Origin: Spirosoma taeanense
GTDB taxonomy: Bacteria > Bacteroidota > Bacteroidia > Cytophagales > Spirosomataceae
NCBI RefSeq assembly: GCF_013127955.1
Contig: NZ_CP053435.1
Location: forward strand, 4,588,001 to 4,652,000
Length of the DNA: 64,000 nucleotides
Direction: 5' to 3'
The position numbers were made by a program, and so were the translations under genes. The notes under the pieces are model-generated. The model searched no databases and was not told where the DNA came from. It worked only from the letters and a program-made list of their open reading frames with translations. Shown here in pieces: positions 9,019 to 18,105 of the stretch. Numbering within the stretch: position 1 is the first letter of the stretch; every line of letters starts with the position of its first letter.

Positions 9019-9564
9019 TTACAAGCCCCTGAATTCGGAGCGCAGCAGGGCAAAAATATGTTCGTCCAGGTACTGATTATTTTTTACGGCGGCCTTCTTA
9101 TGAATCGCTTCGTGACGAAATCCGGCCGACTCTAGCACTTTCATCGACCCAATGTTGCCTTCCAGTACGCAGGCAAATAACCGATTGACCTGGAAGTTGC
9201 CAAATATATAATCGGTCATTACCGGAACCGCTTCCGACATGATTCCGCGCCCCCAGTACGGTTCGCCAAGCCAGTAACCAATCTCCGCATTGTACCGGTA
9301 TATATCGTCTTTAACCGTAAAGCCAATGTTGCCCACCGCCTGTCCGTCTACTTCAATAGCCAGGTTGTTAGGTTGTTGATACGACTTATTGGAACGTACC
9401 CACGAATGAGCATCACGGGGGGTGTATGGATACGGAAAAAAATCCCGGACATTGTTCCAGATAAGCCGATTGCTGGCATAACGGGCCAATGACTCTACGT
9501 CGCCCTCGCGCCAGGGACGAAGTCGGCACGTTTTGAGCTGAAAGGTTACCAATGTAGTCGTCAA
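9019..9564 (-). CDS. GNAT-family N-acetyltransferase (RimJ/RimL-like)
   Basis: 181 residues starting at TTG; no in-frame ATG is available upstream. The RimJ/RimL pattern is clear: CRLRPWREGDVESLARYASN at the N-terminus, IGYWLGEPYWGRGIMSEA in the middle (acetyl-CoA loop), and a final VLESAGFRHEA. Such enzymes acetylate N-termini of ribosomal proteins, other proteins or small amines; the target here is unknown. It is a single gene facing away from the next plus-strand gene. Confidence 0.88.
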   Translation of the reverse strand: MTTTLVTFQLKTCRLRPWREGDVESLARYASNRLIWNNVRDFFPYPYTPRDAHSWVRSNKSYQQPNNLAIEVDGQAVGNIGFTVKDDIYRYNAEIGYWLGEPYWGRGIMSEAVPVMTDYIFGNFQVNRLFACVLEGNIGSMKVLESAGFRHEAIHKKAAVKNNQYLDEHIFALLRSEFRGL

Positions 9565-9852
9565 TGGGAGGCAGAGTTTATTACGTCTGTAACAAGTTAT
9601 AACCGCAAATGTTGGCGAAATTCAACCGCCTGCTTTTATCCGCTAATTTTCCTGTTTTACCCTTCTCCTACCGGCGTTCGTCGGAAAAAACGGGGGATCG
9701 GCGTGTCAGTGCAATAGCTTTGACGCATCAAATTAATGACGCAAATCCGAATGAAAACGCGCTGCCTCTTTTTATTATCCCACTCGTGTGAAGCAAACAA
9801 CTGAACCCACTCTTTTCGGCCTAAACCTGATTCCCCAAACGAAAATAAAGCC

Positions 9853-10521
9853 ATGAAAATCCTTAGCCTTCTCTTCATTGCGGTTTTTGCCGCCTGTGTA
9901 ACTGCCCAGGCTCAGTCCGATTCGTATAAACAGGCCATGAGCCAGGCTATCAGCACGATGCAAACGCATAATGAAAAATCATCCAAAACGGATATGCTGG
10001 CTTCGGCCAACCAGTTCGAACGTATCGCCAGCTCCGAGCCGAAAGAGTGGCTGCCACGCTACTACGCTGGCCTGAACTATGTGTATCTGGGCTTCATGGG
10101 GAAAGACGAAACCGAGAAGGATAAGTTTCTCGATCAGGCCGACATAAACCTGAAAGCCGCCGAAGCCCTCACCGGTTCGCCTAACAGTCCGGAAAATGAC
10201 GAACTGGCCATTTTGAGAGCTTATATTGCCCAGGCACGAATGGTTGTCGATCCTATGAACCGCTGGCAGCAGTACGGGCCGCTCTTTCAGGCGGGTCTGG
10301 AAAAAGCCCGGAGCCTGAACGCCAGTAACCCGCGTATATACGCGCTTGAAGGTGCTTCGCTGATGTACACACCGGAGCAGTATGGCGGTGGTCCCAATGC
10401 GGCCTGTCCGGTGCTCAGGCAAGCCGCCGAAAAATTCGCTACTTTTAAACCTGCCAGCGAGTTACACCCGGTTTGGGGCCAGAAGCAGATCGAACCAATG
10501 CTGGCCAGGTGCCCCAAGTAA
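9853..10521 (+). CDS. Secreted helical-repeat (TPR-like) protein of unknown function
   Basis: 222 residues with a signal peptide ending at about residue 20 (TAQAQ). The rest is alpha-helical with Ala/Tyr/Leu spacing like tetratricopeptide repeats (for example LASANQFERIAS, WLPRYYAGLNYVYLG). The last part contains the PEQYGGG segment seen in uncharacterised Bacteroidota TPR proteins. It lies 77 bp before the LytS-type kinase on the same strand, so co-transcription is possible. Confidence 0.75.
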   Translation: MKILSLLFIAVFAACVTAQAQSDSYKQAMSQAISTMQTHNEKSSKTDMLASANQFERIASSEPKEWLPRYYAGLNYVYLGFMGKDETEKDKFLDQADINLKAAEALTGSPNSPENDELAILRAYIAQARMVVDPMNRWQQYGPLFQAGLEKARSLNASNPRIYALEGASLMYTPEQYGGGPNAACPVLRQAAEKFATFKPASELHPVWGQKQIEPMLARCPK

Positions 10522-10598
10522 AATCGGCGGTCGGCTGACAGTTTTGCAAGAGAACAGATAGCCAGCAACACCGTAACGCTAAATAGAATAACGAAGCA

Positions 10599-12071
10599 AT
10601 GACTCGTGAACAGTTAATTGGTACCATCGGGAAAAACGGCCGACGCCTTAAAATGCGGGCGTCGGAGCTGGCTGGTTTTGATTTTAGCGGCCTTGACCTG
10701 ACCCAGGCCGATCTGCGTTTTTCGAACCTCGCCCGAGCCAACTTTCGAGGGGCCATTCTGCGGCAGGCCGACCTGAGTTTTTCGGATCTGAAAGGCGCCG
10801 ACTTCACCAATGCCGACCTGTATGAAGCGAACCTAAGCTTTAGCGGTCTGGAAGGCATCGATCTGACAGGAGCGAACGTAGAGGGCGCTCAGTTCAACTT
10901 TTCGGGCCGCAGCAACTATCGGCCCGAACCAACCCGGCCGGAACCAATCTCCCTGACCAATCTGCTGCAAAAACCTGGCTGGGGTATCTTTATCGGGGCT
11001 GCACTGGGGGCGCTGCTGATTTATGGCTGTAATGCCGTTATTTATTTTACCCATTTAATCTGGACCGCCAAAGATCCAGTCATCGCGGGTCTGTACCGGT
11101 TTCTGATCATTCAGAATATTACAGACGGGGTGGTGGTCTTTCTGCTGACCTGGGCGTTATCGGGCTGGCTGTCGCGTCAGTTCCAGGCGGTCTGGAAGCG
11201 GCACGCCTTTATTACGTTTGTAATTATAATCAGCTTTTTTGTCTTGAACAACATTCTCTATTTGTGGTTGGGAAAAGCGTTTATTGACGAACTGGCAAAG
11301 CGCCCGAACGGCTTTCAGCAGAGCGCGCCCTGGTTTACCTATGTTGTAGGCGACCTGCTGATCGCCAACTTCTTTCTGTATGTTCTGCAGCAGGGCCGTC
11401 AGCTCACTCGAAAACTCTCCGATCAGGAATTTCAGATCCTGAACATGGAAAAGCTGAAAACCCGCGCGGAGTTAGATGCGTTGCAGGCTAAAATCAACCC
11501 GCATTTTCTTTACAATGCCCTGAACAGCATCGCCAGCCTGGTGCATGACGATCCTGAAAAAGCGGAGGAAATGACGTTGCTTCTGTCGAAACTGTTCCGC
11601 TATTCGACTGGCCGCGATGGTAATCTATTCGCGACGCTGGCCGACGAACTGGAAATGGTCCGAACGTATCTGCAGGTTGAACAGGTACGCTTTGGCAACC
11701 GCCTTACATTTAGTGTCGACGTAGCCGACTCAGGACTTAATGACCTGAAACTGCCTCAGTTTTTGCTTCAGCCAATCGTTGAGAATGCTATCAAGCACGG
11801 CATTGCCAAGCGCGCCGATTCCGGCCGGGTCGACGTCCGGATATATCAGAAAAACGATGAACTCCACCTATGTGTCCACGACAATGGCCCGGCCTTCCCC
11901 GACAACATGGACGGGGGCTACGGCCTGCGCAGCATTCAGGATAAACTCAAGTTGCTTTACGGCGACGACGCCCGCGTTGAACTTCAGAACTGGCCCATTA
12001 AGCAGGTCCTGATATCGATTAGCATGGCCAAAATCAAGGCTGGTTACACCACCGTAACCCCCGAGGCTTAA
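10599..12071 (+). CDS. LytS/YehU-type sensor histidine kinase with an N-terminal pentapeptide-repeat domain
   Basis: 490 residues. Residues 25-99 are exactly 15 consecutive pentapeptides of the A(D/N)LxF type (for example TQADL, RQADL, SFSDL, KGADF), predicted to form a right-handed quadrilateral beta-helix. Four membrane segments follow at about 130-150, 170-190, 203-224 and 248-264. The kinase core begins INPHFLYNALNS, with phospho-acceptor H302. The N-box is VENAIKHG and the G-box is DNGPAFP...GGYGLRSI. It is 12 bp upstream of a LytTR response regulator and surely pairs with it. The pentapeptide module takes the place of the usual extra sensor domain and lies on the cytoplasmic side if the N-terminus is inside. 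Its signal is unknown. Confidence 0.92.
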   Translation: MTREQLIGTIGKNGRRLKMRASELAGFDFSGLDLTQADLRFSNLARANFRGAILRQADLSFSDLKGADFTNADLYEANLSFSGLEGIDLTGANVEGAQFNFSGRSNYRPEPTRPEPISLTNLLQKPGWGIFIGAALGALLIYGCNAVIYFTHLIWTAKDPVIAGLYRFLIIQNITDGVVVFLLTWALSGWLSRQFQAVWKRHAFITFVIIISFFVLNNILYLWLGKAFIDELAKRPNGFQQSAPWFTYVVGDLLIANFFLYVLQQGRQLTRKLSDQEFQILNMEKLKTRAELDALQAKINPHFLYNALNSIASLVHDDPEKAEEMTLLLSKLFRYSTGRDGNLFATLADELEMVRTYLQVEQVRFGNRLTFSVDVADSGLNDLKLPQFLLQPIVENAIKHGIAKRADSGRVDVRIYQKNDELHLCVHDNGPAFPDNMDGGYGLRSIQDKLKLLYGDDARVELQNWPIKQVLISISMAKIKAGYTTVTPEA

Positions 12072-12083
12072 ACCTTACATAGT

Positions 12084-12866
12084 ATGAACTTCCCACTCAA
12101 AACATTGCTTATCGACGATGAGTCCTTAGCTGTCAACCGGCTCCGTCGTTTGCTGGACAAACACCGCGACACCTTTGAGGTCGCCGGTGAGGCTCCCAAC
12201 GGCGCCGAAGGGCTGACGCTCGTTGAATCCACCCGCCCCGACGTCATTTTTCTGGACATTGAAATGCCGTTGCTGAATGGGTTTGAGATGCTTTCGCGGC
12301 TGACGTTCATGCCGATGGTCGTCTTTGCAACCGCCTTCGATCAATACGCCATCCGGGCTTTTGAAGAAAACTCGGTCGACTACCTGCTCAAACCGATCGA
12401 AGCCGAGCGTCTGGCGCGCACCGCCCAGAAAATCCGAATGCTGGTTGAACGTACCAAACTCAGCGAACCCATCAGTAACCCCATGACCGAGAACGTCATG
12501 CGACTGCTGGCGCAGATGCAGCCTAAAAAAGAAATCTACTCCATCTCCGTCAAGTCTGGCGACAAAATCCGGCTCATTCCCCTATCCGACATTGCGTATT
12601 TTGAGGCCGAGGATAAATACGTGTTTCTGGCGACGATGGACGGTCAGAAGTTTCTGACGACCTATACCCTCACCACGCTCACCGAAAAACTACCCGATAC
12701 GTTCGTGCGGGTGAGCCGGTCGGTGCTCGTCAACCGGCATAAAATCGCCGAAGTCCACCGGCATTTCGACGGTAAGTTCATGCTGGCCATGACCGACAAA
12801 AAAGCCACGAAACTCACCACGGGCAGCACCTACGGCGAGGCCGTCCGGCAAATGCTGGAATTATGA
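12084..12866 (+). CDS. LytTR-family response regulator
   Basis: 260 residues. The receiver domain has acidic residues D11/D12, phospho-acceptor D58 (FLDIEMP) and a terminal K in YLLKPIEAERL. The LytTR DNA-binding domain covers about 150-258 (IPLSDIAYFEAEDKY, then RVSRSVLVNRHKI). It is the partner of the kinase 12 bp upstream and overlaps the next small gene by 4 bp (ATGA), so the three genes form one transcription unit. It is probably a transcription activator; the target genes are unknown. Confidence 0.95.
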   Translation: MNFPLKTLLIDDESLAVNRLRRLLDKHRDTFEVAGEAPNGAEGLTLVESTRPDVIFLDIEMPLLNGFEMLSRLTFMPMVVFATAFDQYAIRAFEENSVDYLLKPIEAERLARTAQKIRMLVERTKLSEPISNPMTENVMRLLAQMQPKKEIYSISVKSGDKIRLIPLSDIAYFEAEDKYVFLATMDGQKFLTTYTLTTLTEKLPDTFVRVSRSVLVNRHKIAEVHRHFDGKFMLAMTDKKATKLTTGSTYGEAVRQMLEL

Positions 12867-13066
12867 GAGCCGCGACTGAACGTAAAATCATCCGCTGGTT
12901 TCACATCCTGGCCAGCATACCCATTCTGGGGTATATCTACGGGCCGGTTGCTACGTTACCCGAACCAGCCGTTGCCGTGAAGTTCGTTATCCTGCCCGCC
13001 GTCGTGCTATCCGGTTTCTGGCTCTGGCTGGGGCACCACGTCCGAAAATGGTGGCGCACCCGCTGA
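12863..13066 (+). CDS. Small membrane protein in the LytS/LytTR operon
   Basis: 67 residues whose start overlaps the LytTR stop in an ATGA. It has two hydrophobic segments (about 12-30 and 38-55) and a basic, Trp-rich C-terminus (HHVRKWWRTR). I do not recognise a named family. The tight overlap suggests translational coupling and a link to the two-component system. Confidence 0.7.
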   Translation: MRAATERKIIRWFHILASIPILGYIYGPVATLPEPAVAVKFVILPAVVLSGFWLWLGHHVRKWWRTR

Positions 13067-13081
13067 TCCGGTAAAAGCCGC

Positions 13082-13089
13082 TATTTTTG
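13082..13089 (+). promoter_or_regulatory. -7 promoter box for the SUI1-like gene
   Basis: TATTTTTG fits TAnnTTTG and lies 20 bp before the ATG at 13110. No clear TTTG lies at the -33 position. Confidence 0.4.
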
Positions 13090-13109
13090 TGGGGTAATCG
13101 CTAGCCTTT

Positions 13110-13445
13110 ATGAGTAAGAAAAACCGTTCCGGCGTGGTGTACTCCACCAATCCGGACTTCCAATACCAATCCGACGATCAGCCCGGGGCTCAGACCCTGC
13201 CTCCTGCGCAGCAGAACCTAAAAATCTGGCTTGTCAAGCTGGGCGGCAGTAAAGTCGTTACGGCCGTTCGGGGGTTTATCGGCACCGATGCCGATCTGAG
13301 CGAACTGGGTAAACAGCTAAAAGCCGCCTGTGGGGCAGGCGGCTCAAGCAAGGACGACGAAATTCTGATTCAGGGCGACCACCGCGACAAAGTGCTGACG
13401 TGGCTTACCAGCAAAGGTTATAAAGCCAAAAAAGCGGGCGGCTGA
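13110..13445 (+). CDS. yciH: SUI1/eIF1-like translation factor (YciH family)
   Basis: 111 residues, the usual length. The SUI1 core is seen in KVVTAVRGFIGTDADLSELG, then the KDDEILIQGDHRDKVLTWL segment. In E. coli, YciH affects start-site fidelity; here it is likely to be a ribosome-binding factor. The gene converges on the POT transporter with only 3 bp between the stop codons, and no terminator is visible. Confidence 0.9.
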   Translation: MSKKNRSGVVYSTNPDFQYQSDDQPGAQTLPPAQQNLKIWLVKLGGSKVVTAVRGFIGTDADLSELGKQLKAACGAGGSSKDDEILIQGDHRDKVLTWLTSKGYKAKKAGG

Positions 13446-13448
13446 GTC

Positions 13449-14954
13449 TTATTGAATACCGCCCATCCACTTCCGGAGCGGTTTGGCAAACAGCAGCAGT
13501 AGAAAGCCAAACCCCAGACTGAAATACACGACGTTCTGGAACATCATTGGCATCTGCTGCACGTTTTTCTCGTCGAAACCACCCGCAAACAAACCCGCAA
13601 TAAGGTTACCCAGCGACGCTCCTACGAACCAGATACCCATAAGCTGGCTAGCGAAACGTTTGGGGGCCAGCTTGGTGAACGCGCTTAGCCCTACCGGACT
13701 CAGGCAGAGTTCGCCCAAAGTGTGGAATAAATACGTAAACGTCAGAAAGATAGGCGAGGTAATCTGCCCCGTTACGGCTATGCGCGAGGCAAATACCATG
13801 ACCAGATACCCCAGGCCAAGCAGGATTAATCCAATGGCCAGCTTGGCAGGCGTCGGCAAATTGATATTCCGATTCGCCAGACCGATCCAGAGCGAGGCCA
13901 TGACAGGCGAAAAAATCAGGATAAAGGCCGGATTGAAATTCTGAAACCAGCTCGACGGAATCTGCCAGCCAAAAACGTTCAGATCCGTGTACCGATCGGC
14001 AAAAATCTGGAGCGATGAACCCTGTTGTTCGAAACCTGCCCAGAACAGGGCAGCCGCCAGAAAGAATACAAACAAAACAACCACCCGTTTCTTCTCTACG
14101 GTATCAAGACCGCCCGCCAGCAGGATATACACGAAATAACTGACCGCTACCAACGAGATGATGGTGCCCATGGCCTGCGCCAGCCCCTGAGCGGTAGTCA
14201 GATCAATAACACCGGTCAGGTTCAGCACGAACAGAACCGCAGCCAGCCCAACCAGAAAGCCAATCAATGATTTATTTCCGTTCGAACTCCCTGCCTGAGC
14301 CGCTGCCGATTTTTCAGCGGGCGTAGGCTCATTCCCGTACTGACCCAAATAGCGCTGCCCCAGCGTACGAAACGTCAGCATACCCAGACCCATGCCAACC
14401 GCGGCCGCGCCAAAGCCGTAATGCCAGCCAACCTTCTGCCCCAGGTAGCCAACGATCGTGATGCCCAGAAACGAGCCGAGGTTGATCCCCATATAGAAGA
14501 TCGAAAAAGCCGCATCCCGACGCGCCCCGCCTTCCGGATACAGCTCGCCAACAATCGTGCTGATGTTAGGCTTGAGCAACCCCGTACCCAGCGCTACTAC
14601 GCACAAACCAGCATAAAACATGCCCTGACCCGATGGAATAGCCAGAATGATATGCCCAAGCATAATAACCAGGCCGCCATACCAGATGGATTTACGCTGT
14701 CCGAGAATGTTATCGGCAATCCAGCCGCCCGGCAGCGAAAGCAGATAAACAGAAGCAGTATAGATACCGTAGATAGCCGCGCCCTCTGTTTCATTCAGCC
14801 CCATCCCGCCCCGAATATTATCAATCAGGAACAGTAGCAGAATGGCCCGCATCCCGTAGTAGCTGAACCGTTCCCACATCTCGGTGAAAAACAGGACGTA
14901 AAGACCTGTCGGGTGACCGGTTCGGGCGACAGGCTTTTTAATAGTAGCTTCCAT
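13449..14954 (-). CDS. Proton-dependent oligopeptide transporter (POT/PTR2 family)
   Basis: 501 residues with about 12-14 hydrophobic helices. The POT signature is at the N-terminus (FFTEMWERFSYYGMR, about 23-37), and GTGLLKPNIS follows at about 122-131. It also has the FSIFYMGINLGSF segment near residue 150. These proteins import di- and tripeptides with protons across the inner membrane. This fits the peptidase-rich genome neighbourhood. It is transcribed away from the M23 peptidase gene. Confidence 0.93.
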   Translation of the reverse strand: MEATIKKPVARTGHPTGLYVLFFTEMWERFSYYGMRAILLLFLIDNIRGGMGLNETEGAAIYGIYTASVYLLSLPGGWIADNILGQRKSIWYGGLVIMLGHIILAIPSGQGMFYAGLCVVALGTGLLKPNISTIVGELYPEGGARRDAAFSIFYMGINLGSFLGITIVGYLGQKVGWHYGFGAAAVGMGLGMLTFRTLGQRYLGQYGNEPTPAEKSAAAQAGSSNGNKSLIGFLVGLAAVLFVLNLTGVIDLTTAQGLAQAMGTIISLVAVSYFVYILLAGGLDTVEKKRVVVLFVFFLAAALFWAGFEQQGSSLQIFADRYTDLNVFGWQIPSSWFQNFNPAFILIFSPVMASLWIGLANRNINLPTPAKLAIGLILLGLGYLVMVFASRIAVTGQITSPIFLTFTYLFHTLGELCLSPVGLSAFTKLAPKRFASQLMGIWFVGASLGNLIAGLFAGGFDEKNVQQMPMMFQNVVYFSLGFGFLLLLFAKPLRKWMGGIQ

Positions 14955-15046
14955 GCAGTTAGGTTAATTAGTCAGTTGACCGAAGAATGTTAATAAATAC
15001 CGCAAAAAATAGGGGTAAATATACCGACAGCAGACTAAACCGCCAA

Positions 15047-15054
15047 CTAACTTG
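15047..15054 (+). promoter_or_regulatory. -7 promoter box for the M23 peptidase gene
   Basis: TAACTTGC resembles the -7 boxes seen elsewhere in this window. The TTG inside it could be taken for a start codon at 15052, but reading it as promoter favours ATG 15076 as the true start. Confidence 0.4.
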
Positions 15055-15075
15055 CGCCCTCAACCTGAACTGATA

Positions 15076-15717
15076 ATGCTGCTCTCTTTCGATTTCAAGC
15101 GTGACCCATACCTGATCCTGGATTTCTCAGCGAGCAACCCTGAGCTAACCAGCCTCAACCTTACCAACACCGCCCGCTTTACGGATTATGTCTTCGGCAA
15201 ACTAAAGGCCGCCGGGGCGAAAATTGGCGTAGGCGGCTATAACGAACACCGGGTCATTTACCGACGCAGCCAACATTTTCAGCAAACCAGCGAACAGCCC
15301 CGCGAGATACACCTCGGTATCGACCTGTGGGCCGACGCCGAGACACCAGTATTCGCCCCGCTCGCCGGGGTTGTCCATAGTTTTCAGGATAACGCCAACT
15401 TTGGCGACTACGGCCCAACAATTATTCTGGAGCATCTCGTTGCCGGTAAGCCCCTGTATAGTCTCTACGGACACCTAACCCGCTCATCGCTGGATGGTTT
15501 GTCGGAGGGTAAAGAAATTAAGACTGGCGAGCCATTCGCGGCCATTGGCCCCTACCCCGAAAACGGCGACTGGCCTCCGCACCTGCATTTTCAGCTCATG
15601 AACGACCTGCTGGGTATGAAAGGTGATTTTCCCGGCGTCTGTTCCCTGGCCGACCGCGCTAAATTTCTTACTATTTGCCCCAACCCGAACGATTTGCTGC
15701 AAATACCGGGTCTTTGA
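15076..15717 (+). CDS. M23-family metallopeptidase (LytM fold), apparently without signal peptide
   Basis: 213 residues from ATG 15076. A TTG at 15052 would add 8 residues but lies inside a promoter-like box. The zinc ligands are present: H79 and D83 (HLGID), H133 (YGHL) and H169/H171 (HLHF). The M23 family cleaves peptidoglycan cross-bridges, and sometimes acts as a non-enzymatic amidase activator when the ligands are missing; here they are intact. No export signal is visible, which is unusual for a cell-wall enzyme. A cytoplasmic role on peptides is possible. Confidence 0.88.
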   Translation: MLLSFDFKRDPYLILDFSASNPELTSLNLTNTARFTDYVFGKLKAAGAKIGVGGYNEHRVIYRRSQHFQQTSEQPREIHLGIDLWADAETPVFAPLAGVVHSFQDNANFGDYGPTIILEHLVAGKPLYSLYGHLTRSSLDGLSEGKEIKTGEPFAAIGPYPENGDWPPHLHFQLMNDLLGMKGDFPGVCSLADRAKFLTICPNPNDLLQIPGL

Positions 15718-15765
15718 TGAGGCCGATTTGGGCAGGCGGACAGGCATCGGGCCAAAAAATTTGTG

Positions 15766-15773
15766 TATATTTG
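15766..15773 (+). promoter_or_regulatory. -7 promoter box for recQ
   Basis: TATATTTG matches TAnnTTTG exactly and is 20 bp before the recQ ATG at 15794. No TTTG is seen at the expected -33 spacing. Confidence 0.45.
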
Positions 15774-15793
15774 AGTAGTGTATTCATTCAAAA

Positions 15794-17953
15794 ATGACCC
15801 CGACTGACGCTCTCAACACCGCGCAGCCGCGTTTGAAAGAACCGGCCGATTACCTCAAACGCTACTATGGGTATGACCGCTTCCGGCCCATGCAGGAAGA
15901 CATCATCCAGTCTGTGGTCAGCGGGCGCGATACGGTTGTGCTCATGCCAACGGGTGGCGGCAAGTCAGTATGCTTCCAGATTCCGGCATTAATGCTGCCG
16001 GGTGTAACGGTGGTGGTATCGCCCCTGATTGCGCTCATGAAAGATCAGGTCGAAGCCCTGCATCTGAACGGAATTTCCGCTGCTTACTACAACAGCACCC
16101 AGACCAGCCGCGCGCAGCGCGACATTGAGGATGACTGCATCAGTGGTAAACTCAAATTACTGTATGTATCGCCCGAGAAGCTGCTGTCCGAGTCCTTTTT
16201 TACCTTCCTGAAACGAGCCAGGGTTTCGCTGTTCGCCATTGACGAAGCGCACTGTATTTCGTCGTGGGGCCATGATTTCCGGCCGGAATACACGCAGTTG
16301 AACGTTCTTAAGCAACACTTTCCGAACGTCCCAACTGTTGCCCTGACGGCCACGGCCGATAAACTCACCCGCCAGGATATTGCCCAGCGGCTCGGCATGA
16401 ACGATCCGGCCGTTTTTATTGCCTCTTTCAACCGCACCAACCTCAGCCTGCAGGTCCTGCCGGGTCAGAACCGCCTTGGCCAGATCGCTCGCTTATTACA
16501 GCAGAAGCCCGACACATCGGGGATTATTTACTGCCTGAGCCGCAAATCGACCGAATCAATAGCGGCTAAACTTCAGGAAAAAGGGTTCAGCGCGGCCTTC
16601 TACCACGCAGGCATGGACCCCGCCGACCGCGCCCGCACTCAGGAAGCGTTCCTGCGCGACGACGTTCGGATTATTTGTGCCACCATCGCCTTTGGGATGG
16701 GCATCGACAAGTCGAACGTCCGCTGGGTAATTCACTACAACATGCCCAAAAACATTGAAGGCTTTTACCAGGAAATTGGTCGGGCGGGCCGCGACGGCGC
16801 TGCTGCACAAACCGTCCTGTTTTACAGCTTCAGCGACGTAAAGACGTACAAAGAGATGCTGGCCGAGAACAATCCGGCTAACCTGGGTCTGCAACTGGCC
16901 AAGCTCGAACGGATGCAGCAGTACGCCGATGCACACACCTGCCGCCGTCAGATTCTCCTCTCCTATTTTTCGGAAGATCTGCCCGAACCCTGCGGCAACT
17001 GCGACGTCTGCCGCGACCCGCGGGTAACCTTCGACGGTACGGTGCTCGCTCAGAAAGCTCTTTCGGCCATGGTTCGCACGGGCGAACGGGTTCCCATGAA
17101 TCTGCTCATCGACATTTTGCGCGGCTCCCGCAGTCAGGCGGTTATGCAGGGTGGCTACGACCAGATTAAAACCTACGGCGCCGGACGTGACCTGCGCTTT
17201 GAGGACTGGCGGAATTACCTGCACCAGCTTATCAATATTGGCGTTATCGAAATTGCTTATGATCAGCATTACGCCCTGCGCCGGGGTATTCTGGCCGATC
17301 AGGTGCTTTACGGTGGCCGGAAGATTGAACTGGTCCGACCCGACGACGCTCCGAAGTCAATCGTTGAAAAACCAAAAACCAAAGCCGAGACCAGTCGCGA
17401 CGATCTGTTTGAGCAGCTGCGTTCCCTGCGTAAGCAACTAGCCGACGAGCAGAACGTACCGCCTTACGTCATCTTCACGGACACTACCCTGGAAGACATG
17501 GCCCGGCAGCGACCCATAACCCCGGATGCCCTGCGTAACGTCAGCGGGGTGGGCGAACGTAAACTTCAACTATTCGGCCGGAAGTTTCTCGATGTTATAC
17601 TCGACTATGTACGGGGTCGGGTGCAGGCGGGCGAAAAGCCTAAAGGTTCGACCCAGCTGATTACCTTCGATCTATACAATCGGGGTATGAGTCTGGACGA
17701 GATTGCGACTGAGCGTCAGCTCACTATCGGCTCTATTGCGAACCATCTGGTGCAGTTGGCAAAAGCCGGTTACGACATTAGTCTGGAAGAAATTTTAGCC
17801 TCCCTCCTTACCCCGTTTGAGCGGGTTGAAATTGAGCGGGCCATTGCTGCGGTTGGCATGCCTGAGGGGCGTTTAAAGGCCGTTTTTGATCACCTTGGCG
17901 GACGTTATGATTATGCCCGATTAACCCTGGTTGCGGGTCTGCTGGACGAATAA
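15794..17953 (+). CDS. recQ: ATP-dependent DNA helicase RecQ
   Basis: 719 residues. Helicase motif I is PTGGGKS at 52-58, motif II is DEAH (AIDEAHCISSWGHDFRPEY), and motif VI is QEIGRAGRDG. A RecQ zinc-binding region carries four cysteines (CRRQILLSYF...CGNCDVC). An HRDC domain is near 555-625 (PPYVIFTDTTLEDMA). The C-terminus adds a helix-turn-helix segment (MSLDEIATERQLTIGSIANHL) found in many Bacteroidota RecQ proteins. It unwinds DNA 3'-5' in recombination and fork repair. It seems to be a single-gene transcript. Confidence 0.97.
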   Translation: MTPTDALNTAQPRLKEPADYLKRYYGYDRFRPMQEDIIQSVVSGRDTVVLMPTGGGKSVCFQIPALMLPGVTVVVSPLIALMKDQVEALHLNGISAAYYNSTQTSRAQRDIEDDCISGKLKLLYVSPEKLLSESFFTFLKRARVSLFAIDEAHCISSWGHDFRPEYTQLNVLKQHFPNVPTVALTATADKLTRQDIAQRLGMNDPAVFIASFNRTNLSLQVLPGQNRLGQIARLLQQKPDTSGIIYCLSRKSTESIAAKLQEKGFSAAFYHAGMDPADRARTQEAFLRDDVRIICATIAFGMGIDKSNVRWVIHYNMPKNIEGFYQEIGRAGRDGAAAQTVLFYSFSDVKTYKEMLAENNPANLGLQLAKLERMQQYADAHTCRRQILLSYFSEDLPEPCGNCDVCRDPRVTFDGTVLAQKALSAMVRTGERVPMNLLIDILRGSRSQAVMQGGYDQIKTYGAGRDLRFEDWRNYLHQLINIGVIEIAYDQHYALRRGILADQVLYGGRKIELVRPDDAPKSIVEKPKTKAETSRDDLFEQLRSLRKQLADEQNVPPYVIFTDTTLEDMARQRPITPDALRNVSGVGERKLQLFGRKFLDVILDYVRGRVQAGEKPKGSTQLITFDLYNRGMSLDEIATERQLTIGSIANHLVQLAKAGYDISLEEILASLLTPFERVEIERAIAAVGMPEGRLKAVFDHLGGRYDYARLTLVAGLLDE

Positions 17954-18105
17954 AATCCAAATTTCAAGGGTACCGTTGGATAATTCTTAGAAATCTAATT
18001 TGGTAATGTGCGGATTGTCAGGTAAATTCGTTTCTCTTCGATTTTCAAACCCGTTACTTAGGTACGGGTTTTGTCGTCTTATGTGCCACAACAAATACCG
18101 TTATT

